DNA of 64,000 nt from Algoriphagus chordae (lineage in GTDB: Bacteria; Bacteroidota; Bacteroidia; Cytophagales; Cyclobacteriaceae). Below are positions 16,795 through 24,577 of this stretch, in pieces. Position 1 is the first letter of the stretch, and each line of letters begins with the position of its first letter. The DNA lies in the NCBI RefSeq assembly GCF_003254055.1, contig NZ_QKZT01000011.1, positions 62,001 through 126,000 on the forward strand. Reading direction: 5' to 3'. The position numbers and the translations under genes are program-made. The notes under the pieces are model-generated. The model was not told the DNA's origin. It saw only the letters and a list, made by a program, of their open reading frames with translations, and did no database searches.

Positions 16795-17754
16795 TTAGAT
16801 AACAGCGCTTATAAATTCAACTGCTCTTTGCTCCGAATAATAGGGTTTTTCGGAATTTGTAGGGCTGAACCCTACATGACCTCCATGTTTTGGGAATTCG
16901 AAATAGACCTGATCCAAGGATTTTGCAAGGGTCTTTGGGAAGCATTTTTCACTTAAAAACGGGTCATTCTCTGCATTTAAGACCAGTGTAGGTGCTTTTA
17001 TCTGATCCAGAAAGTACAAGGAAGAATTGACTTCGTAGTATTCTTCAGCATCTGCAAAGCCATGAAGAGGTCCCGTGAAAAAATCATCGAAATCAGCCAA
17101 AGTTTTAATGTTTCTTAGCATATCTACTGGAATTTGTCCCGGATGTGCTTCGGATTTCTCTATTACTTTCTTTTTTAGGCTTCGCAAAAAGCGTTTGGAA
17201 TACAAGGTGTTTTCAGTTTCAGATATTTTTTTGGAGGAACTTCCCAAGTGTAATGGGACTGAAATGCCGATTCCTCGATGAATTTTTGAAAGTGTATTTC
17301 CTTTTTCTCCCAAATACTTTAAAGTCAGATTTCCTCCTAAGCTAAAGCCAACCAGATTTATTTCTTCATAAGCATCATAGGAATGCTTCACCACCAGATC
17401 TAAGTCGTATGTAGCGCCAGAATGATAGAAAATAACCTGCTTGTTCATCTCATTACTACAACTGCGAAAGTTCCAGGTGAGGACATCGTAACCTTTTTTC
17501 AGAAAAGAATTTACCATGCCCAGCATATAAGCGCGAGTACTATTACCTTCTAAGCCATGACTGATTATGACCAATTTGGACTTGCCTTGATGATACCAAT
17601 CCAGATCAAGAAAATCTCCGTCTGTTGTAGAAATTCTCTCTTTAACGGGAATAGGAGCAACAACTTTTCTAAAAAGTGAGGGATAAATTGTTTCTAAATG
17701 TCCGCTAAACAACCACTTGGGTCTAGCGTAGTTACTGTTGTCTAATAAAGGCAT
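16795..17754 (-). CDS. YheT-type alpha/beta-hydrolase
   Basis: A 319-residue hydrolase of the COG0429/YheT (ABHD1/3-like) family. GHLETIYPSLFR near the N-terminus is typical. VISHGLEGNSTRAYMLG is the oxyanion region, GFSLGGN the nucleophile elbow with Ser, ENDPFLSEKCFP carries the acid, and HGGHVGF the catalytic His. The physiological substrate is unknown; eukaryotic relatives act on phospholipids or medium-chain esters. It is probably co-transcribed with the YedK gene and divergent from PDH E2. Confidence 0.88.
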   Translation of the reverse strand: MPLLDNSNYARPKWLFSGHLETIYPSLFRKVVAPIPVKERISTTDGDFLDLDWYHQGKSKLVIISHGLEGNSTRAYMLGMVNSFLKKGYDVLTWNFRSCSNEMNKQVIFYHSGATYDLDLVVKHSYDAYEEINLVGFSLGGNLTLKYLGEKGNTLSKIHRGIGISVPLHLGSSSKKISETENTLYSKRFLRSLKKKVIEKSEAHPGQIPVDMLRNIKTLADFDDFFTGPLHGFADAEEYYEVNSSLYFLDQIKAPTLVLNAENDPFLSEKCFPKTLAKSLDQVYFEFPKHGGHVGFSPTNSEKPYYSEQRAVEFISAVI

Positions 17755-17809
17755 ATCAGGGAGATATGGTTTGAAGGCTGAAATGCTTGGGGAAATTACT
17801 AGTTTTAAA

Positions 17810-17841
17810 TTTGAATAAAGCCATTATAAAAACTATTTTTG
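17810..17841 (+). promoter_or_regulatory. Promoter of the PDH E2 gene
   Basis: TTTG at 17810-17813 and TATTTTTG at 17834-17841 are separated by 20 nt, a close match to the Bacteroidota TTTG-N19-23-TAnnTTTG promoter. The E2 ATG lies 34 nt further on. Confidence 0.6.
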
Positions 17842-17875
17842 GACACTTTAAAAACGAATTAGCGCGGAATAACCT

Positions 17876-19513
17876 ATGGCCGAAATAATAAGAATGCCTA
17901 AAATGAGCGACACCATGGAAGAAGGTGTGATTGCTGCATGGTTGAAAAAAGTTGGAGACTCTGTAAAACCAGGTGATATCCTGGCGGAAGTAGAAACTGA
18001 CAAAGCAACGATGGAGCTTGAATCCTACGATGAGGGTGTGCTGTTATATATTGGAGTGAAAGAAAAAGATGCTGTGCCAGTAAATGGTGTGATAGCGGTG
18101 ATCGGAGAGAAAGGTGAGGAGTACCAGCACCTACTTGATGGCAGCGATTCTTCAGCAGCAAAGAAAGAAGAAGCTCCAAAAGCCGAAGAGAAAAAGGATG
18201 AACCTGCCAAATCCGAAGCTCCAGCTGAGAAAATTGATGTGTCAAACATCAATGCCACAGTAATCACGATGCCTAAGATGTCTGATACTATGCAAGAGGG
18301 AACGATTGCATCTTGGTTGAAGAAAGTAGGTGATGATGTGAAATCCGGTGAAATCATCGCTGAGGTAGAAACTGACAAAGCAACCATGGAACTGGAGTCT
18401 TATGACGATGGGACCTTGCTATATATAGGAGTGGAAGCTGGAGATTCTGTGCCAGTAGACGGTGTGATCGCTGTTATCGGTGAAAAAGGAGCTGATTTCG
18501 AGACACTTTTGAAAGCTCAAAAATCAGAATCTTCTGAAGCACCTGCTGAGGCTAAAGCCGAACCAGCTGCTGAAGCTAAAAAAGAAGAGGCTCCTAAAGC
18601 TTCCTCTACTCCAGCTGCAAGTAGCGCTCCTGCGACTACAGCTGATGGCGATAGATTGAAAGCATCTCCTTTGGCTAAGAAAATGGCTGAAGATAAGGGG
18701 ATAGATATCCGTACCGTAAGCGGTTCTGGAGAAGGCGGAAGAGTCGTGAAAAGAGACGTAGAAAACTTTGTTCCTGCTGCTGCTCCACAAGGAGGCGAAG
18801 CTGTAGGTACTGCTGCTCCAGGTCTTGGAGTGGAAAGCTTCAAAGAAGAGAAGGTTTCTCAGATGAGAAAAGTGATTGCTAAGAGACTTGCAGAAAGCAA
18901 GTTTGGTGCACCGCACTTCTACGTGACCATGGAAATCAACATGGATAAAGCGATCGAAGCTAGAAAAAGCATGAATGAAATCGCTCCGGTAAAGATTTCC
19001 TTTAACGATATGGTGATCAAAGCTACAGCAGCTGCTTTGCGTCAGCATCCTAAAGTGAACTCTAGCTGGTTAGGCGACAAGATTAGATACAACGACCATA
19101 TCCATATTGGAATGGCAGTAGCAGTGGATGAGGGGCTTTTGGTTCCAGTGATTAGATTCGCTGATAGCTTGTCACTTTCTCAAATTTCTACTCAGGCCAA
19201 AAGCTTAGGTGGAAGAGCTAAAAATAAAGAACTTCAGCCAAAGGATTGGGAAGGAAATACCTTCACGATCTCCAATTTGGGAATGTTCGGAGTAGATGAA
19301 TTCACTGCGATCATCAATCCACCTGATGCCTGTATCCTAGCAGTAGGCGGTATCAAGGAAACTGTAGTCGTAAAAGATGGCCAGATGAAAATCGGCAATC
19401 TGATGAAGGTGACTTTGTCTTGTGATCACAGAGTGGTAGACGGTTCTATTGGAGCGGCCTTCTTGATTACCTTGAAAAGCTTACTCGAAGATCCAGTCAG
19501 AATACTGGTTTAA
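17876..19513 (+). CDS. pdhC: Pyruvate dehydrogenase complex E2, dihydrolipoamide acetyltransferase
   Basis: A 545-residue E2 with two lipoyl domains (residues about 1-80 and 128-205; lipoyl lysines K43 and K168, each within ETDKATMELES). Ala/Pro/Glu-rich linkers follow, then a peripheral subunit-binding domain (about 262-298: KASPLAKKMAEDKGID) and a catalytic acyltransferase domain ending in DHRVVDG with H518 and D522. E2 transfers the acetyl group from lipoamide to CoA in the core of the complex. The two near-identical lipoyl coding segments reflect domain duplication. The E1 and E3 genes are not adjacent. A promoter lies upstream and a strong terminator downstream, so the gene appears monocistronic. 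Confidence 0.95.
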   Translation: MAEIIRMPKMSDTMEEGVIAAWLKKVGDSVKPGDILAEVETDKATMELESYDEGVLLYIGVKEKDAVPVNGVIAVIGEKGEEYQHLLDGSDSSAAKKEEAPKAEEKKDEPAKSEAPAEKIDVSNINATVITMPKMSDTMQEGTIASWLKKVGDDVKSGEIIAEVETDKATMELESYDDGTLLYIGVEAGDSVPVDGVIAVIGEKGADFETLLKAQKSESSEAPAEAKAEPAAEAKKEEAPKASSTPAASSAPATTADGDRLKASPLAKKMAEDKGIDIRTVSGSGEGGRVVKRDVENFVPAAAPQGGEAVGTAAPGLGVESFKEEKVSQMRKVIAKRLAESKFGAPHFYVTMEINMDKAIEARKSMNEIAPVKISFNDMVIKATAAALRQHPKVNSSWLGDKIRYNDHIHIGMAVAVDEGLLVPVIRFADSLSLSQISTQAKSLGGRAKNKELQPKDWEGNTFTISNLGMFGVDEFTAIINPPDACILAVGGIKETVVVKDGQMKIGNLMKVTLSCDHRVVDGSIGAAFLITLKSLLEDPVRILV

Positions 19514-19530
19514 GAATATAATTAACTGCC

Positions 19531-19563
19531 AAAAAGTCCTGATTTCAGGACTTTTTGCTTTTT
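19531..19563 (+). terminator. Terminator after PDH E2
   Basis: An 11-bp perfect stem AAAAAGTCCTG / CAGGACTTTTT (19531-19541 and 19546-19556) has an ATTT loop, with more T after it. It rules out the long open frame start at 19555 for hslV. Confidence 0.85.
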
Positions 19564-19605
19564 GTACGTTTATTGGTAAGTATCCAACACACAATAACCA
19601 AGCAC

Positions 19606-20148
19606 ATGACTAAGATAAAATCAACAACCGTAGTTGCGATCAGACATAATGGAGAAGTAGTAATAGGAGCAGATGGTCAGGCAACTTTAGGAAATACAGT
19701 AGCAAAAAGTAGCGTAAAGAAATTGAGAGTTTTGCAAGGCGGTAAGATCGTTACTGGTTTTGCAGGCTCTACCGCAGATGCTTTTACACTTTTGGAGAAA
19801 TTCGAAGAGAAGCTTGGAGCTTTTGGCAATAATATGAAACGTTCTGCTGTGGAGTTGGCTAAAGAATGGAGAACGGATCGTATGCTTTCTAAGTTGGAAG
19901 CGATGATGATCGTAGCTGATATGGATGATATTTTGATTATCTCTGGCAATGGCGATGTGATCGAACCAGATTTACATATTGCATCTATTGGTTCGGGAAG
20001 TATGTATGCTCAATCTGCAGCACGTGCGATGAAGCAATTTGCTCCGCACATGACCGCAGAAGAAATGGTAAGAGAAAGCCTGAATATAGCAGCTGATATC
20101 TGTATCTATACCAACCACAATTTGGTGATTGAAAAGGTGTCTGGCTAA
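19606..20148 (+). CDS. hslV: HslV, proteolytic subunit of the HslUV protease
   Basis: A 180-residue peptidase of the N-terminal-nucleophile family. The start at 19606 (MTKIKS before [12 protein letters not shown]) is chosen because the longer frame begins inside the E2 terminator. Thr7 is the likely mature N-terminal nucleophile after removal of a six-residue propeptide. The [14 protein letters not shown] segment and a [17 protein letters not shown] segment are characteristic. HslV forms a double hexamer that degrades unfolded proteins delivered by the HslU ATPase. No hslU gene is adjacent; it must be elsewhere. A hairpin terminator follows. Confidence 0.94.
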   Translation: MTKIKSTTVVAIRHNGEVVIGADGQATLGNTVAKSSVKKLRVLQGGKIVTGFAGSTADAFTLLEKFEEKLGAFGNNMKRSAVELAKEWRTDRMLSKLEAMMIVADMDDILIISGNGDVIEPDLHIASIGSGSMYAQSAARAMKQFAPHMTAEEMVRESLNIAADICIYTNHNLVIEKVSG

Positions 20149-20170
20149 AGACATTAAAAAAGTTGAATAT

Positions 20171-20210
20171 CAAACCGAGGCTAATCACTTCGGTTTTATT
20201 TTATTTTTTT
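20171..20210 (+). terminator. Terminator after hslV
   Basis: AAACCGA (20172-20178) pairs with TCGGTTT (20190-20196), and a long T-rich run follows. Confidence 0.7.
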
Positions 20211-20496
20211 AGCCACAGAGTGCACGGAGGACTACACAAAAGGGCACAGCTTTTAGTATTATTTAATTTTAGACTGGGCTGAATGCCCTATATACAATAG
20301 CCCAGCCTGTAGGGCTGGGGTCAATGAAATTGTTATGAGTGATTGAGCTCTGAAAGAGCGGAATAGCTATTAAGTTTTTTACCCTAGTATGTGTCGCACA
20401 GACCACCATATAGGTGGTGCCCTCACAAATGTTTTTCATCTTTTTCTAAACCTGTTGTGCCACTTGACTGTTAAGCAATTGTATAAAAGAGATACT
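20211..20496. repeat. Non-coding REP-like palindromic region between hslV and the TetR gene
   Basis: This region, part of a 348-bp gap, has no credible gene. It begins with an AGCCACAGAGTGCACGGAGG element of the 'CACAGAG' type seen in intergenic DNA of many environmental bacteria. Several short hairpins follow: CCCAGCC/GGCTGGG (20301-20307 with 20313-20319), GCTCT/AGAGC (20347-20351 with 20355-20359) and ACCACC/GGTGGT (20402-20407 with 20413-20418). The order of a GGGCTGGG hairpin, a CAATGAAAT spacer and a CTCTGAAAGAGCGGAATAG tail resembles dispersed REP-like units in this phylum. Confidence 0.6.
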
Positions 20497-21162
20497 ATGG
20501 AAACTACCAGAGCTAAGAAAACTACCAAGAAGGATTACAGAAAGCTGATTTTGGAAGGCTTCAAAAATCATGTGCTTGAGCATGGAGAATTGCCAAAGTC
20601 GGTATTCAAGTTTGCCAAGGATTTGAAAATGAAAGAGGAGGAGTTTTATACCTACTTCAGCTCTTTCGAAGCGATCAAGTCCACCATATTAGTAGATATT
20701 TTTGATGAGACTCTTGCTGATATTGGTAAGCAGGGGGTATTTGAGGAATATTCAGCTAGAGAAAAATTCCTTAGCTTTTTGTTCACCTGGATAGAAGTAT
20801 TGAAAAAGAATAGATCCTATCTACTGAGTTTATACGAAAGCAAAGCAAAATCTATTGTTACGCTACCAAAGGAATCTGCGGAATTCAAGGAGAAGTTTAA
20901 AGCCTTTGCCAACGAGATAATTTTGGAAGGGAAAGAGACAGAAGAAATCGCAACGCGTCCGGTGATTTCAGATCGGTACGATGAGGCGCTTTGGATACAA
21001 GTCGGATTTGTATTTAGGTATTGGCTAGATGATAGATCACCTAGATTTGAAAAAACAGATGCGGCTATAGAGAAGTCAGTGAATCTGGGATTTGACCTGA
21101 TGGGAAAAAGTGCACTTGACTCATTTCTTGACTTCGCCAAATTCATGTATCAGTCTAAATAA
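20497..21162 (+). CDS. TetR/AcrR-like regulator paired with a UbiB kinase
   Basis: From the ATG at 20497 (METTRAKKTTKKDYR) the protein is 221 residues. The longer frame from 20389 reads through the palindromic repeat region and is rejected. A weak TetR-type helix-turn-helix (residues about 12-60, with SVFKFAKDLKMKEEEFYTYF) precedes a helical C-terminal domain (about 80-215). Its gene is followed after 3 nt by the UbiB-like kinase, a conserved Bacteroidota pairing. The basic N-terminus may bind DNA, but the DNA-recognition helix is divergent. It could instead have a helical lipid-binding role of the COQ9 type, whose fold is also TetR-like. That alternative is speculative. Confidence 0.75.
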   Translation: METTRAKKTTKKDYRKLILEGFKNHVLEHGELPKSVFKFAKDLKMKEEEFYTYFSSFEAIKSTILVDIFDETLADIGKQGVFEEYSAREKFLSFLFTWIEVLKKNRSYLLSLYESKAKSIVTLPKESAEFKEKFKAFANEIILEGKETEEIATRPVISDRYDEALWIQVGFVFRYWLDDRSPRFEKTDAAIEKSVNLGFDLMGKSALDSFLDFAKFMYQSK

Positions 21163-21165
21163 ACA

Positions 21166-22485
21166 ATGACAGACAACTTAGATGAGCAACAGGCGATCCC
21201 TGTCTCAAAAGTGCAGCGAGCTGCCAAATTCATATCTACAGGAGCAAAAGTAGGAGGTAATTATGTGAAGCATTACGCCAAAAAAATGGTGAATCCGGGC
21301 ATGGATAGGGAGGAGCTCCACCAGAATAATGCTACGGATATCTACTCTTCCCTGAGCCAGCTGAAAGGTTCTGCCCTAAAAGTGGCTCAGATGATGTCGA
21401 TGGACAAAAATCTCTTGCCAAGAGCTTATCAGGATAAATTCACCATGGCGCAATACTCTGCGCCGCCATTATCCTATCCTTTGGTGGTAAAGACTTTCCA
21501 AAAATATTTTGGCAAAACACCAGATCAGGTTTTCGATACATTCACTAGATCAGCGGTGAATGCCGCTTCTATTGGTCAAGTTCACCAAGCTACTTTGGGT
21601 GAAAAGACTTTAGCGGTGAAAATCCAATATCCTGGAATTGCTGATTCTGTGAGCTCAGATTTGAAATTAGTAAGACCTTTTGCTTTACGGATTTTGAATA
21701 TGAATGAGAAAGAGTTGGATCATTACATGGAGGAAGTGGAGGAGAAGCTCTTGGAGGAAACCGATTATGTCCTTGAGGTGAAGCGATCAAGGGAGATATC
21801 TGGTGAATGTAGTCATATTCCAAATTTGAAATTCCCGACTTATTACGATGAACTCAGTGCTGAGCGGATCATTACGATGGATTGGATAGAAGGAGCTCAC
21901 ATGAAGGAATGGCTGGAAACCAATCCGAGTCAGAAATCAAGAAATCAGATTGGGCAGGCACTTTGGGATTTTTACCATCATCAGGTTCATAATCTCAAGC
22001 AGGTTCATGCTGATCCACACCCCGGTAATTTCATTATTCAGGACAATGACCAACTGGGAATCATTGATTTCGGCTGTGTGAAAATAATTCCTGAGGACTT
22101 CTATCAGGGTTATTTTGCGCTGATTAAAAAAGACTTGTTGATCAATAGCAATGAACTGGATCAGGTGTTTTTTGATCTGGAATTTATCTCAGACAAAGAT
22201 TCACCAGACGAGCAGGAGTACTTCAAATCCGTCTTTAAAGAGATGATCTCTCTGCTAGGTAAGCCTTTTCATGTAGAGAAGTTCGACTTTTCGGATGATA
22301 GCTTCTTTGAAAAAATCTTTGAATTAGGAGATCGAGTTTCCAATGATAAGCTATTCAAGAAATCTAATCAGGCTCGTGGTTCCAGACATGGTTTGTATGT
22401 AAACAGAACCTATTTTGGATTGTATAATCTACTGAATCAGCTTCAGGCTGAGGTGGTGACGACTAAGCCGGATTGGTTGGAATAA
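21166..22485 (+). CDS. ABC1/AarF/UbiB atypical kinase family protein
   Basis: A 439-residue protein of the UbiB/ADCK family. The N-terminal extension carries KVAQMMSMDKNLLP, where the usual KxGQ motif has Ala in place of Gly. NAASIGQVHQA is the Ala-rich loop that replaces the P-loop, AVKIQYPGI carries the ATP-site Lys, and HADPHPGNF and IIDFGCVK are the catalytic and metal-binding loops. Family members are ATPases that support isoprenoid-quinone synthesis rather than ordinary protein kinases. A quinone role (menaquinone here) is inference. It is co-transcribed with the TetR-like gene upstream, whose stop is 3 nt away. Confidence 0.9.
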   Translation: MTDNLDEQQAIPVSKVQRAAKFISTGAKVGGNYVKHYAKKMVNPGMDREELHQNNATDIYSSLSQLKGSALKVAQMMSMDKNLLPRAYQDKFTMAQYSAPPLSYPLVVKTFQKYFGKTPDQVFDTFTRSAVNAASIGQVHQATLGEKTLAVKIQYPGIADSVSSDLKLVRPFALRILNMNEKELDHYMEEVEEKLLEETDYVLEVKRSREISGECSHIPNLKFPTYYDELSAERIITMDWIEGAHMKEWLETNPSQKSRNQIGQALWDFYHHQVHNLKQVHADPHPGNFIIQDNDQLGIIDFGCVKIIPEDFYQGYFALIKKDLLINSNELDQVFFDLEFISDKDSPDEQEYFKSVFKEMISLLGKPFHVEKFDFSDDSFFEKIFELGDRVSNDKLFKKSNQARGSRHGLYVNRTYFGLYNLLNQLQAEVVTTKPDWLE

Positions 22486-22496
22486 TTTCAATATAT

Positions 22497-22528
22497 TTTG
22501 TTCCAGTTTCCAAAAAGTGTAACTTTTG
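22497..22528 (+). promoter_or_regulatory. Candidate promoter of the HigBA module
   Basis: TTTG (22497-22500), a 19-nt spacer and TAACTTTTG (22520-22528, one base longer than TAnnTTTG). Initiation about 5-7 nt downstream would leave the upstream in-frame TTG at 22526 untranscribed and supports the TTG at 22550 as start. Confidence 0.4.
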
Positions 22529-22549
22529 TATTGTTATTTCTGTTTCAAA

Positions 22550-22855
22550 TTGAGAATCATATCTGAGAGAACATTAGTAGAATTTATTTCTAAGCACCCA
22601 GATGCCAAAGCTCCGCTTCAGCGTTGGGTGAAAATTGTCAAATCATTGAAGTTGAATAATCTTAACGAAATTAAATTATTCTTCGGTTCTGCAGATGTGC
22701 TCGCTAGCAATAGAGTGATTTTCAATATTGGAGGAAATAAATTTCGGTTAATTACAGGCATTCATGTTGCCAGCCAAGGTAAGCAAGATATTGTTTACAC
22801 GATTTGGATAGGTACTCATTCTGCCTATGATAAAATTGATGCAAATAAAATTTAA
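22550..22855 (+). CDS. higB: HigB family toxin (type II toxin-antitoxin mRNA interferase)
   Basis: About 101 residues starting at a TTG (reading (M)RIISERTLVEF). The start is chosen because HigB homologues begin at this point and a promoter-like box overlaps the earlier in-frame TTG at 22526. Conserved elements are KHPDAKAPLQRW, NRVIFNIGGNKFRLI and IWIGTHSAYDKID, typical of the RelE-fold HigB_toxin family that cuts ribosome-bound mRNA. The antitoxin gene follows after 5 bp. The toxin-first order is the usual one for higBA. Confidence 0.88.
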   Translation: MRIISERTLVEFISKHPDAKAPLQRWVKIVKSLKLNNLNEIKLFFGSADVLASNRVIFNIGGNKFRLITGIHVASQGKQDIVYTIWIGTHSAYDKIDANKI

Positions 22856-22860
22856 CTATT

Positions 22861-23244
22861 ATGGAAACGATTGAAAAACCTTTACTAAAAGTCATTGAGA
22901 ATGATTTGGAGTACCAAACTTCTCTTGAATTGATAAAAGGTTTAATAAATAGTGGAGTGGAGGCAAACTCAGATGAGGAGAATTATCTGGAAGTTCTTTC
23001 CATATTAATAGAGAAATATGAAGAGGAAAAAGGATATAAAGTAGATAACTCCACTGCTGATTCTATTGAAGTTTTAAGCTATTACCTTTCAGAAAATGGT
23101 ATGCAGCAAAAGGACCTTGTACCTGTATTAGGGCCAGCAAGCAGAGTTTCTGAAATAATGAATCGAAAAAGGAGACTAAGTCTAAAGCAAATCAAAAAGC
23201 TGAATCAAGCTTATCATATTCCAGTAGCATTACTGCTAGATTAA
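22861..23244 (+). CDS. higA: HigA family antitoxin
   Basis: A 127-residue protein with an acidic helical N-terminal half and a C-terminal helix-turn-helix (MQQKDLVPVLGPASRVSEIMNRKRRLS, about residues 81-107) ending HIPVALLLD. This is the HigA-type antitoxin that neutralises HigB and represses the operon. The domain order, toxin-binding N-terminal and DNA-binding C-terminal, suits the larger Bacteroidota/proteobacterial HigA class. It lies immediately downstream of higB and is followed by a strong bidirectional terminator. Confidence 0.88.
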   Translation: METIEKPLLKVIENDLEYQTSLELIKGLINSGVEANSDEENYLEVLSILIEKYEEEKGYKVDNSTADSIEVLSYYLSENGMQQKDLVPVLGPASRVSEIMNRKRRLSLKQIKKLNQAYHIPVALLLD

Positions 23245-23247
23245 AGC

Positions 23248-23278
23248 AAAAAAGGGAAGCAAAACGCTTCCCTTTTTT
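23248..23278. terminator. Bidirectional terminator between higA and the convergent lipoprotein gene
   Basis: A 13-bp perfect stem AAAAAAGGGAAGC / GCTTCCCTTTTTT has a 5-nt loop. A and T runs on either side allow termination in both directions. Confidence 0.88.
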
Positions 23279-23284
23279 ATTGAT

Positions 23285-24484
23285 TTACTTTCCTGAGTAA
23301 GTGACCCGATAGATCACTCCAGCCATATCATCTGAGATCAATAAGCTACCGTCTTTCAGTTCCTGAACATCCACCGGGCGACCCCAGGCCTCCTGAGCTT
23401 CCTCATCCAGCCATCCAGTTGCGAAATCTTCTTCACCAGATGCAGTTGAGCCATCCACATTGATTGAAGTCAAAACATAGCCAGATTTCTTACTTCTATT
23501 CCATGAGCCGTGTTTGGCGATAATTATTTTACTTTTATATTCCGTAGGGAACATGTCGCCTTCATAGAACCTCATTCCTAAAGGAGCTACGTGAGCGCCC
23601 ATTTTTGCTGCTGGAGCTACATAGTCACTCGCTGGTCCGCCTTTGTCGCCAAACTCAGGGTCTTTCACGGTTCCCTCGTGCCAGTAAGGATAACCGAAAT
23701 GCTGCCCAGCTTCAGAGATATGGTTCAACTCACAATTTGGAATGTCATCTCCCATCATATCACGACCATTGTCAGTAAACCACATGTCTCCGGTTTTTGG
23801 ATCCCAGTCGAAACCCACTGAGTTTCTCACGCCATGTGCTACGATTTCTGGTGTTGGATTTGGAGAACTCACATCCAATCGGGTGATGGATGCGAATATT
23901 TCATCCTCAGATTCACAAATATTACAAGGAGCGCCAACTGGCACATACAATTTTCCATCTGGGCCAAAAGCAATGAATTTCCATCCATGATGAGTTTCTG
24001 TAGGATAGCCGTCGTACAGGACTTCATAGCTTGGATTATTCAGGTTGTTCTTGATGTCTTTGAATCGAATGATTCTACTTACCTCGGCGACATAGAGATC
24101 ACCATCTTTGTAAGCAACTCCATTGGGCATTTGCAGATCCTCGGCCAAAGTGAATTTCGTGTCAGCCTTACCATCACCATCTTCATCAATGACTGCGTAG
24201 ACATCACCTTTCTGTCTGCTTCCTACGAAAACAATTCCATCTTCGGAGACTGTCATCTCACGGGCATTCGGAATATCCGCTGCCCATACGTCTATTTTGA
24301 AATTAGCAGGTAGTTTGATTTTGTCCAATTTCACATCCGCTTTTGCAGTGCTGATATTCCGCTTATTTGCAGAGTTTGGAGTTTTAAGATTTTGAGCCTC
24401 AGCTTTTTGATTTTGTTCACAACCGAAAGCGAAAAGGCAGATTCCTATTCCGAGTACGACTGAAATTTTGGATAGATTTTTCAT
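23285..24484 (-). CDS. Sorbosone dehydrogenase-like (PQQ-type beta-propeller) lipoprotein
   Basis: A 399-residue protein with a lipoprotein signal (lipobox FAFGC, Cys22) and a six-bladed propeller domain of the soluble glucose/L-sorbosone dehydrogenase family (GSDH). Recognisable parts are LPANFKIDVWAADIPNAREM, DGDLYVAEVSRIIRF, HHGWKFIAFGPDGKLYVPVGAPCNIC, GVRNSVGFDWDPKTGDMWFTDNGRD and IIAKHGSWNRSKKSGY. Relatives bind PQQ and oxidise sugars or aldehydes in the periplasm. The cofactor and substrate here are unproven. The gene is monocistronic and convergent with higBA. Confidence 0.88.
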   Translation of the reverse strand: MKNLSKISVVLGIGICLFAFGCEQNQKAEAQNLKTPNSANKRNISTAKADVKLDKIKLPANFKIDVWAADIPNAREMTVSEDGIVFVGSRQKGDVYAVIDEDGDGKADTKFTLAEDLQMPNGVAYKDGDLYVAEVSRIIRFKDIKNNLNNPSYEVLYDGYPTETHHGWKFIAFGPDGKLYVPVGAPCNICESEDEIFASITRLDVSSPNPTPEIVAHGVRNSVGFDWDPKTGDMWFTDNGRDMMGDDIPNCELNHISEAGQHFGYPYWHEGTVKDPEFGDKGGPASDYVAPAAKMGAHVAPLGMRFYEGDMFPTEYKSKIIIAKHGSWNRSKKSGYVLTSINVDGSTASGEEDFATGWLDEEAQEAWGRPVDVQELKDGSLLISDDMAGVIYRVTYSGK

Positions 24485-24537
24485 AAGTAGTAGGTTCTTT
24501 ACTATAGAAAGATAAGAAACATTCAGAATGTTTGGGA

Positions 24538-24573
24538 TTGAAAAGGTTATGAGCGGGTTAATGATTAATTTTG
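24538..24573 (+). promoter_or_regulatory. Candidate promoter of the ABC-F gene
   Basis: TTG at 24538-24540 and TAATTTTG at 24566-24573 are 25 nt apart. The -7 box ends only 4 nt before the ATG at 24578, so the transcript could be nearly leaderless. Confidence 0.35.
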
Positions 24574-24577
24574 CGCC

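Noticed and set aside
18243-18420. Long direct DNA repeat with 17880-18055.
   Set aside because: Explained by the two lipoyl domains of the PDH E2 gene.
20389-20496. N-terminal extension of the TetR-like gene (36 residues from 20389).
   Set aside because: It reads through the palindromic repeat region and has no family match; the ATG at 20497 fits better.
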